From NCBI GenBank assembly GCA_036393835.1, contig DASWGI010000034.1, forward strand, positions 1 to 64,000: a stretch of DNA of 64,000 nt. Reading direction: 5' to 3'. The notes under the pieces are model-generated. The model did no database searches. It had not been told where the DNA came from and was given only the letters and a program-made list of their open reading frames with translations. Below, piece after piece: positions 59,112 to 64,000 of this stretch. Made by a program: the position numbers and the translations under genes. Every line of letters begins with the position of its first letter. Within the stretch, counting starts at the first letter, position 1. Source of the DNA: VBKO01 sp036393835 (GTDB lineage: Bacteria; Myxococcota; Myxococcia; Myxococcales; 40CM-4-68-19).

Positions 59112-59208
59112 AACGCGGAGGCGCAGAGGCGCGGAGATCCGATTTGCTTACTCGACCGGGCACCCGCGTCCGCTCGCGAAAACCTGACAATCTCCGCGCC
59201 TCCGCGTT
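59112..59208. repeat. Inverted repeat downstream of ftsZ
   Basis: Left arm 59112-59138 begins AACGCGGAGGCGC, has an eight-base near-duplicate AGAGGCGC, and ends GGAGAT. Right arm 59190-59208 is ATCTCCGCGCC TCCGCGTT, the reverse complement without the extra eight bases. The 51-base centre has no coding potential. It may form a large hairpin that ends the dcw transcript; the CGCGGAGGCGC style is like dispersed palindromic elements found in many bacteria. Confidence 0.6.
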
Positions 59209-59231
59209 CGGCTTTGAAGGCTGGAGAGGCG

Positions 59232-59627
59232 TCAGTCGCGGGAGCGGCCGGAGAGGAAGGCGCCGGCGCGGGCGGTGAGCTGGGCGGTGCGGGCCAGCTG
59301 GGCGTCGAGGCGGGCGAACACGTCCTCGGCCCGATCGTGCAGCGCCACGTCGCGGCCCTCGCCGAGGCGGGCGAAGAGATCGACCAGCTTCTGCAGCGTC
59401 TGGTGCTCGCGCAAGAGCTCGCGCGCGGCGCGGCTGCCCTTCTGCGTGAAGACGAGCCCGCTCGCGAACAGCCGCGTGAGCGCGGCGCGGTTCCCGTCCA
59501 TCACCGAGCGCACCCTTCGCTCGGCCAGCTCGCGCCGCCGCTCCTCGCGGACCGACGAGAGATCCACCACGGTGGCCCGCGACCGCCGCCGTCTCCCGCT
59601 CCGCGCATGCCGCATCGCCTTGGCCAT
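59232..59627 (-). CDS. Hypothetical basic helical protein
   Basis: A 131-residue protein. ATG 59627 has GGAAGGGG just upstream; a start nine codons earlier (59654) is less likely. The first 25 residues are very basic (MRHARSGRRRRSRATVVDL); the rest is helical (REERRRELAERRVRSVMDGNRAALTRLFASGLVFTQKGSRAARELLREHQTLQKLVDLFARLGEGRDVALHDRAEDVFARLDAQLARTAQL). No domain recognised, no membrane segment. It has its own promoter and is divergent from accC. Confidence 0.6.
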   Translation of the reverse strand: MAKAMRHARSGRRRRSRATVVDLSSVREERRRELAERRVRSVMDGNRAALTRLFASGLVFTQKGSRAARELLREHQTLQKLVDLFARLGEGRDVALHDRAEDVFARLDAQLARTAQLTARAGAFLSGRSRD

Positions 59628-59654
59628 CCCCTTCCCGTGGAACGGAACGCGCAC

Positions 59655-59684
59655 AGGTTAGACGCGCACGCAGTGCCCGGTCAA
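59655..59684 (-). promoter_or_regulatory. Promoter of the 59232 hypothetical gene
   Basis: Minus strand TTGACC (59684-59679), 18 bp, TAACCT (59660-59655); leader of about 20 bases with GGAAGGGG before the ATG. On the plus strand TATGCT (59711-59716) may serve accC. Confidence 0.45.
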
Positions 59685-59751
59685 CGTGAGCGGCGCGCGC
59701 TCGGCTGGAGTATGCTGCGCCGCCTTTCCGCGCCGCCGGAGGCAACCCGAC

Positions 59752-61125
59752 GTGTTCCACAAGCTGCTCATCGCCAACCGCGGCGAGATCGCCTGCCGCG
59801 TGGCGCGCGCGGCGCGCGCGCTGGGCGTCCGCACCGTCGCCGTGTACTCCGACGCCGACGAGCGATCGCTGCACCTCGAGCAGTGCGACGAGGCGGTGCG
59901 CCTGGGCCCCGCGCCCGCGCGCGAGAGCTACCTGGACGCGGAGAAAGTGCTGGCCGCCGCGAAGAGCACCGGCGCCGAGGCGATCCATCCCGGCTACGGC
60001 TTCCTCTCCGAGCAGGCCGACTTCGCGCAGGCCTGCGCCGCGGCCGGGTTGGTCTTCGTGGGCCCGCCGCCCGGGGCGATGCGCGCGATCAAGGACAAGT
60101 CGCAGGCGCGCGCGGTGATGCGCGGCGCGGGCGTGCCGGTCGTCCCGGGGTCCGAGGGGCACGTGACGCCCGAGCTCGCCGCCGACGAGGCGCGGGCCCT
60201 CGGCTTCCCGCTCCTGGTCAAGGCGGCGGGCGGCGGCGGCGGGATCGGCATGCAGGTGGCGAACGACGAGCCGGAGCTGCTCAAGGGGCTGCGCGCCTGC
60301 TCGGACCGGGCGCGCGCCTCGTTCGGCAAGGACGCGGTCTACCTGGAGCGCTACTTCCCGGCGCCGCGGCACGTGGAGGTGCAGGTCCTGGGGGACGGGC
60401 GCCTCACCCTGCACCTCGGCGCGCGCGAGTGCTCGATCCAGCGGCGCCATCAAAAGATTTTGGAAGAGGCGCCGGCCGCCGCCTTCGAGCTCCCCTCGCC
60501 CCGGCCGCGCCTGCGGGACGAGCTGCTCCAGGCGGGCCTGGCCGCGGCGCGCGCGGTGGGCTACGCCAACGCCGGCACCTGCGAGTTCCTGCTGGTCGGC
60601 GACCAGGTCTACTTCATCGAGCTGAACGCGCGGCTGCAAGTGGAGCACCCGGTGACCGAGGCGGTGACCGGCCTCGACCTGGTGCAGCTCCAGATCCGCA
60701 TCGCGGCGGGCGAGCACCTGCCCATCGGCCAGGGCGACGTGAAGACGCGCGGGCACGCGATCGAGTGCCGCGTCAACGCCGAGGACCCGGTGAGGTTCTT
60801 TCCCTCGCCCGGCAAGATCGTCCGGTTCGAGACGCCGGTTCCCGCCGACGGCCGGTTCCACGACGGCGTCCGCGTCGACGCGGGATACCGTGCGGGCGAC
60901 ACGGTGACGCCCTTCTACGACTCGCTGCTCGCGAAGCTCGTGGTGCACGGCCCCACCCGCGCCGAGGCCATCGCGCGGCTGGGCGCCGCGCTCGACGCCT
61001 TCGCGGTCGAGGGAGTCAAGACCAACCTTCCGCTCCACCGCCGAATCGCCGCATCGCCCTTCTTCGCGCGCGGCGAGCTCGACACCCGTTTCCTGGAACG
61101 ACTGACTCAGGAGGTCCCGCCTTGA
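59752..61125 (+). CDS. accC: Biotin carboxylase subunit of an acyl-CoA carboxylase
   Basis: A 457-residue ATP-grasp enzyme from GTG 59752 (GGAGG nine bases upstream). FHKLLIANRGEIACRVARAARALGVRTVAVYSDAD, AIHPGYGFLSEQADFAQAC, PLLVKAAGGGGGIGM, HVEVQVLGDGRLTLHLGARECSIQRRHQKILEEAPA, FIELNARLQVEHPVTEAVTGLDLVQLQIRIAAGE and GHAIECRVNAEDP are diagnostic. Carboxylates biotin on the carrier encoded next. No carboxyltransferase is in the window, so acetyl-, propionyl- or other acyl-CoA specificity is open. Confidence 0.93.
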   Translation: MFHKLLIANRGEIACRVARAARALGVRTVAVYSDADERSLHLEQCDEAVRLGPAPARESYLDAEKVLAAAKSTGAEAIHPGYGFLSEQADFAQACAAAGLVFVGPPPGAMRAIKDKSQARAVMRGAGVPVVPGSEGHVTPELAADEARALGFPLLVKAAGGGGGIGMQVANDEPELLKGLRACSDRARASFGKDAVYLERYFPAPRHVEVQVLGDGRLTLHLGARECSIQRRHQKILEEAPAAAFELPSPRPRLRDELLQAGLAAARAVGYANAGTCEFLLVGDQVYFIELNARLQVEHPVTEAVTGLDLVQLQIRIAAGEHLPIGQGDVKTRGHAIECRVNAEDPVRFFPSPGKIVRFETPVPADGRFHDGVRVDAGYRAGDTVTPFYDSLLAKLVVHGPTRAEAIARLGAALDAFAVEGVKTNLPLHRRIAASPFFARGELDTRFLERLTQEVPP

Positions 61126-61337
61126 TCGACGTGCCCGCCCACATCACCGGCACCGTCTGGAAGATCGAGAAGAAGCCCGGCGACCCGGTGTCCGCCGGAG
61201 ACGTGCTGGTGATCATCGAATCGATGAAGATGGAGATGCCCGTCGAAGCGCCCGAGGACGGCAAGGTCTCGGAGGTCCGCTGCAAGGAAGGGCAGCCGGT
61301 CAGCGAAGGCGAGGTGCTGGTCGTGCTCGCCAAATGA
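61122..61337 (+). CDS. Small biotin carboxyl carrier protein
   Basis: A 71-residue stand-alone biotinyl domain starting at a TTG that overlaps the accC stop (TTGA). HITGTVWKIEKKPGDPVSAGDVLVIIESMKMEMPVEAPEDGKVSEVRCKEGQPVSEGEVLVVLAK is the complete fold; Lys in ESMKMEMP is the biotinylation site. Usual AccB has about 150 residues, so only the biotinyl domain is present. It should work with the upstream carboxylase in an acyl-CoA carboxylase complex. Confidence 0.9.
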   Translation: MIDVPAHITGTVWKIEKKPGDPVSAGDVLVIIESMKMEMPVEAPEDGKVSEVRCKEGQPVSEGEVLVVLAK

Positions 61338-61340
61338 GGG

Positions 61341-61401
61341 CCGGCCGCCGTATTCGGCGGCGCTGTGTTCATGGCGCGGACGTCATGGATGCGCTTCAGA
61401 C
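61341..61401 (+). repeat. Copy of dispersed hairpin repeat between biotin carrier and response regulator genes
   Basis: GCCGCCG-TATT-CGGCGGC (61344-61361), then GCTGTGTTCATGGCGCGGAC and GTCATGGATGCGCTTCAG. The tail overlaps the stop codon of the minus-strand regulator gene (61396-61398). It is the second most complete copy. Confidence 0.7.
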
Positions 61402-61989
61402 CCGCGAGAACAGCTCGGGGAGCCGGATCTTCAGCGCGTGGGCGATCTTGTAGAGCGAAGTGACGCTGGCGCTCGATTCGGCGCGCTCGATCTGCGAGAG
61501 CAGGCTGACCGAGAGCCCGGTCCGCTTCGCGAGCTGCTTCAGGGTCAGGGTCCGCTTCTTGCGCAGATCGCGGATGGCCGATCCGATGTTGCGGTGCAGC
61601 TCTTCCTCGGGCAGGAGCGCCAGCCCCTTCGCGGCGAGCGCCCGCCGCACCGCTCCGAGCAGCTCGTCCTCGCGCACCGGCTTGCGCAGGTAGTCCACCA
61701 CGCCGCCGCGCAGGGCGGAGACGGCGGAATCGAGCGTCGCATAGCCGGTCATGAGGATGACGGCGCAGTCGGAATCGTGGTGCCGGATCATCTCCACCAC
61801 GTCCAGCCCGGAGATGTCGGGCATCTTGAGGTCCACCACCGCGAGGTGGATGTCGTTCTTGCGGATCTCCTCCTCGACCTTGCGGCCGTCGGTCAGCGTC
61901 TGGACGCGGTAGCCATCCTTCTTGAGGATCTTCTCGACCAGCTCGACGGAGTCCTGGTCGTCGTCGACAACGAGGATTCGAATGTCCAC
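61396..61989 (-). CDS. Response regulator with XRE-type DNA-binding domain
   Basis: A 197-residue protein. Receiver domain (1-120): ILVVDDDQDSVELVEKILKKDGYRV, phospho-acceptor in LAVVDLKMPDISGLDVVEMI, LMTGYATLDS and LRKPVREDELL with the conserved Lys. The C-terminal domain (135-195) is a Cro/C1-XRE helix-turn-helix: RDLRKKRTLTLKQLAKRTGLSVSLLSQIERAESSASVTSLYKIAHALKI. The receiver-XRE combination is uncommon compared with OmpR, NarL or NtrC outputs. No histidine kinase is adjacent. A palindrome at its transcription start suggests self-control. Confidence 0.9.
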   Translation of the reverse strand: MDIRILVVDDDQDSVELVEKILKKDGYRVQTLTDGRKVEEEIRKNDIHLAVVDLKMPDISGLDVVEMIRHHDSDCAVILMTGYATLDSAVSALRGGVVDYLRKPVREDELLGAVRRALAAKGLALLPEEELHRNIGSAIRDLRKKRTLTLKQLAKRTGLSVSLLSQIERAESSASVTSLYKIAHALKIRLPELFSRV

Positions 61990-62026
61990 CGTAGCCCCCT
62001 TCGTTGGGACGCGCAGTGAAGTCTGA

Positions 62027-62041
62027 CGTACCTACGGTACG
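62027..62041. promoter_or_regulatory. Operator-like palindrome at the regulator's transcription start
   Basis: CGTACC, TAC, GGTACG: perfect six-base arms. It lies just downstream of the -10 box at 62049-62054 on the minus strand, so a bound protein would block initiation. The most likely ligand is the XRE domain encoded by the gene itself. Confidence 0.5.
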
Positions 62042-62048
62042 GCAAAGC

Positions 62049-62077
62049 TTGTTATCCGGCCGCGCCTCAGCGGTCAA
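62049..62077 (-). promoter_or_regulatory. Promoter of the REC-XRE regulator
   Basis: Minus strand TTGACC (62077-62072), 17 bp, TAACAA (62054-62049). The leader to the ATG at 61989 is about 50 bases. Confidence 0.6.
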
Positions 62078-62096
62078 CGGACGGACGTGTAGGCGT

Positions 62097-62678
62097 TTAC
62101 CGTACGCTGTCGCGTGATCCCGGGGGCGCGGAGTCACGTGACGATTGTGCATCGGGGTCCGTGATCGTGATCGTGCTGGTACTCGTGCTCGTGCTCGAAC
62201 TCGCCGGCGACTGCGTCTCGGCGCCGCGGGCGGTGCGGAGCCACAGCGCTGCCGCGACGGCGGAGGCGACGAGCACGGCTACGATGAAAGTCGTAATGCG
62301 CGCCCTTCGCGCGTCCAGTCCGCGCCTCGCGCCGCGAATCGGAGTGGTGGTTTCTTCCGCGGCTCGCGGGTCCGGCTCCGGCTTCTCGTCGGGGCCTCCT
62401 TTCAGCGTGAGATCGTACTGGCTGATCTCGATGAGGTCGCCTTCGCGGACCAGGCGCGGTCCGTGGACCCGGCCGCCGTTGACGCGGACGCCGGTGAAGC
62501 TGCCCAGGTCCTCGACGTACACGCGGCCGCTGCGGCGCAAGAGCTTGGCGTGGCGGCGCGAGACGTCCTTCTCGGTGAGCCGGACGGGGCTCCCCTCGGC
62601 GCGGCCGATGATCAGCTCGTCGCGGAAGAGCGGCACGACGGTGCGTCGGCCCTCGTCGTCCTCGATGATCAGCTTCAT
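62097..62678 (-). CDS. FHA-domain membrane protein
   Basis: A 193-residue protein from ATG 62678, eight bases behind the upstream FHA-TPR gene. The FHA domain (residues 1-95: ELIIGRAEGSPVRLTEKDVSRRHAKLL ... VEDLGSFTGVRVNGGRV) keeps GR, SRRH and the N-G loop that read phosphothreonine. One membrane helix (ITTFIVAVLVASAVAAALWL) comes near residue 135. The last 45 residues are low complexity (SSSTSTSTSTITITD) encoded by GTGCTC/GTGATC hexamer repeats. Probably senses Ser/Thr kinase signalling at the membrane. Confidence 0.85.
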   Translation of the reverse strand: MKLIIEDDEGRRTVVPLFRDELIIGRAEGSPVRLTEKDVSRRHAKLLRRSGRVYVEDLGSFTGVRVNGGRVHGPRLVREGDLIEISQYDLTLKGGPDEKPEPDPRAAEETTTPIRGARRGLDARRARITTFIVAVLVASAVAAALWLRTARGAETQSPASSSTSTSTSTITITDPDAQSSRDSAPPGSRDSVR

Positions 62679-62686
62679 CTCGGCGG

Positions 62687-63955
62687 CTACCCGCCGAACT
62701 TGTCGATGAGCTGCTGCAGCTGTCCCCTGGTGGCGTCGTCCGCGAAGGGCATGTAGAGCTTGTACCACTTCACCGCCGCCTTGGTATCGCCCGCGTAGAC
62801 GGCCGCGGTGCCGAGCCCGCGATAGGCGAATCCGACGTATTGCTTGCTCGGCTTCAGGTCGATGGCGGCCTGGTACTTGGCGGCGGCGCCCCCGAAGTCC
62901 TTCGCGCTCACCTTCGCGTTGCCTTCCTGGATCAGCTGGTACGCCTTCTGATCGCGGCTCGCCGGGGAGAGGCCGCCGCCCTCGTGCCGCGCGGAAGCCG
63001 GCTTCTCCGCCTGCGCCTGCTGCGGCGCGCACGACAGCGCCTGCGCCTCGGCGCTGTTGGCGTCGAGCGCGAGGACCTGCTGCACCTCCTGCTTGCACGA
63101 CTCGATCTTTCCCTGCGCCTTCGCCGCCTGCGCCTTGGCGAGGTGCGCGGCGGCGTAGCCGGACTTCACCTGGTCGCCCTTCTCCCGCACCCTCTCGCAG
63201 AACCAGGTGGTCTCGGTGGAGCACTTCTCGTAGAGCGCGCGCGCCTTGTCGAAGTCCTTCGCCGCGATCGCCTTGTCGAGGGCCAGGTCGACTTCCTGCG
63301 CGCGCGCCTCGTCCTGCGCCTTGGCGCGGTTCGCCGGCTTCTCTCCCTTGGCCGCCGCGGCGTCGTAGTACTCGAGCGCCTTGAGGTAGTCGTGCTTCTT
63401 GAACTCGCGATCGCCGGCCTTGGTCGCCTCGGCGGCGGACAGGTCCCCCTCGCCCCCTTCGTCGGCGCGCCTGGCCTTCCCCAGCAGGAGGAAGGCGACC
63501 AGCGCGGCGGCGACCAGCGCACCCGCGCCCGCGACCAGCGGCAGCTTGCCCTTCTTCGCCGCCGGAGCCCTCGCGCCCTCGCGGGCCCCGGCGATCAGCT
63601 CCGCGGTGGTGGGGCGCAGGCCGGGCTTCGCCTCTTCGGCCTTGTCCGCGGACAGGGTGAACTTCTCGCCCGGCGCGCAGAAGCGGAACTTGAGGTGTCC
63701 CAACTCGACCGTGTCGCCGGGCCTGACCGCGCCGATGGCGTACTGCTCGCCGTTGATGTGCACGCCGTTGGCGCTCTTGTTGTCGACCACCTTCCAGCTC
63801 GCGTCCTCGAGCACGAACCGCGCGTGCTGGCGGCTCATCGACTGGTGATCGATGGCGATGTCGTTCTCGTCGCTGCGCCCGATCTTCACCTCGGTGCGCG
63901 TGAGGAAGAACTCCTTGCCGCGCACGTTGCCGGTGAGGCCCACCAGGCGGGGCAT
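62687..63955 (-). CDS. FHA-domain and TPR membrane protein (start may lie beyond window)
   Basis: At least 422 residues. FHA domain (1-95): VKIGRSDENDIAIDHQSMSRQHARFVLEDASWKVVDNKSANGVHINGEQYAIG has all phosphothreonine-binding positions. One membrane helix (LPLVAGAGALVAAALVAFLLL, about 137-158) separates it from a C-terminal region with TPR-like helices (EATKAGDREFKKHDYLKALEYYDAAAA, KAYQLIQEGNAKVSAKDFGGAAAKYQAAIDLKPSKQYVGFAYRGLGTAAVYAGDTKAAVKWYKLYMPFA). ATG 63955 is used, but the frame stays open to base 64000 (KSAPQVDVRDLQKGE), so the true start may be off the edge. Operon with the FHA gene behind it. Confidence 0.8.
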   Translation of the reverse strand: MPRLVGLTGNVRGKEFFLTRTEVKIGRSDENDIAIDHQSMSRQHARFVLEDASWKVVDNKSANGVHINGEQYAIGAVRPGDTVELGHLKFRFCAPGEKFTLSADKAEEAKPGLRPTTAELIAGAREGARAPAAKKGKLPLVAGAGALVAAALVAFLLLGKARRADEGGEGDLSAAEATKAGDREFKKHDYLKALEYYDAAAAKGEKPANRAKAQDEARAQEVDLALDKAIAAKDFDKARALYEKCSTETTWFCERVREKGDQVKSGYAAAHLAKAQAAKAQGKIESCKQEVQQVLALDANSAEAQALSCAPQQAQAEKPASARHEGGGLSPASRDQKAYQLIQEGNAKVSAKDFGGAAAKYQAAIDLKPSKQYVGFAYRGLGTAAVYAGDTKAAVKWYKLYMPFADDATRGQLQQLIDKFGG

Positions 63956-64000
63956 CTCGCCCTTCTGCAGGTCGCGGACGTCGACCTGCGGGGCGGACTT

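Overview
The window is a gap-poor, very GC-rich (about 70 %) bacterial chromosome segment with no phage, transposase, tRNA or rRNA visible. Several genes point to Myxococcota, most likely an Anaeromyxobacter-like lineage: a CarD-type regulator with a histone H1-like tail next to its partner CarG, an AgmX/PglI-type motility-like protein, an MXAN_5187-type protein, FHA proteins, a Cys-rich OmpA/Pal lipoprotein, and meso-diaminopimelate-type peptidoglycan genes. Start codons are often GTG or TTG, and neighbouring genes commonly overlap (ATGA, GTGA, TTGA, TAGTG).

Layout. 1-239: truncated PilZ gene. 393-6820: a seven-gene translationally coupled operon that reads as the specific part of the ethylmalonyl-CoA (EMC) pathway: split mesaconyl-CoA hydratase (two hot-dog genes), acyl-CoA (methylsuccinyl-CoA) dehydrogenase, B12-dependent acyl-CoA mutase large subunit, a fused B12-binding domain/epimerase, crotonyl-CoA carboxylase/reductase and a small unknown protein. 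6985-12187: small zinc-motif protein, zinc-ribbon/GYF/AgmX-type protein, lone adenine DNA methyltransferase, RmuC. 12305-14193: pyrH, frr and a hypothetical. 14292-24701: glutamate-cysteine ligase, YceI, small lipoprotein, DHH phosphoesterase, radical SAM protein, TPR lipoprotein, DsbA-like protein, TruD, MXAN_5187-type protein. 24724-30392: PBP1A, GIY-YIG protein, free-methionine sulfoxide reductase-like GAF protein, Pal-like and CpoB-like lipoproteins. 30408-35371 (minus): carD-carG-unknown-GT39 glycosyltransferase-unknown-ferredoxin operon. 35465-41071: TetR remnant, long acyl-CoA dehydrogenase, degenerate trehalose-phosphatase homologue, M1 aminopeptidase, cyclic-nucleotide-binding protein. 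41253-59100: complete dcw cell-wall/division cluster mraZ-(STAS)-rsmH-ftsL-ftsI-murE-murF-mraY-murD-ftsW-murG-murC-murB-ftsQ-ftsA-ftsZ, without ddl. 59232-64000: hypothetical protein, biotin carboxylase plus tiny biotin carrier, REC-XRE response regulator, two FHA proteins.

Regulation and repeats. A consistent promoter type (TTGAC-N, 16-18 bp, TA-rich -10 often TAAC/TAAG/TAGC) precedes many transcription units, and in many cases the -10 lies only 6-10 bp from the start codon, suggesting leaderless mRNAs. A dispersed intergenic hairpin repeat (core GCCGCCG-TATT-CGGCGGC plus a conserved tail) occurs at least eight times, usually touching stop codons. A short CCGACCTCGAACC-type repeat is inserted in the same reading frame in two unrelated proteins.

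The most notable candidate system is the EMC-type operon: all steps from crotonyl-CoA to beta-methylmalyl-CoA can be assigned, but with an unusual part list (split hydratase, short dehydrogenase, non-MeaA-like mutase, B12-domain/epimerase fusion, and a reductase that keeps a structural-zinc cysteine signature). Functions given here are read from sequence motifs and family knowledge; no searches were run.
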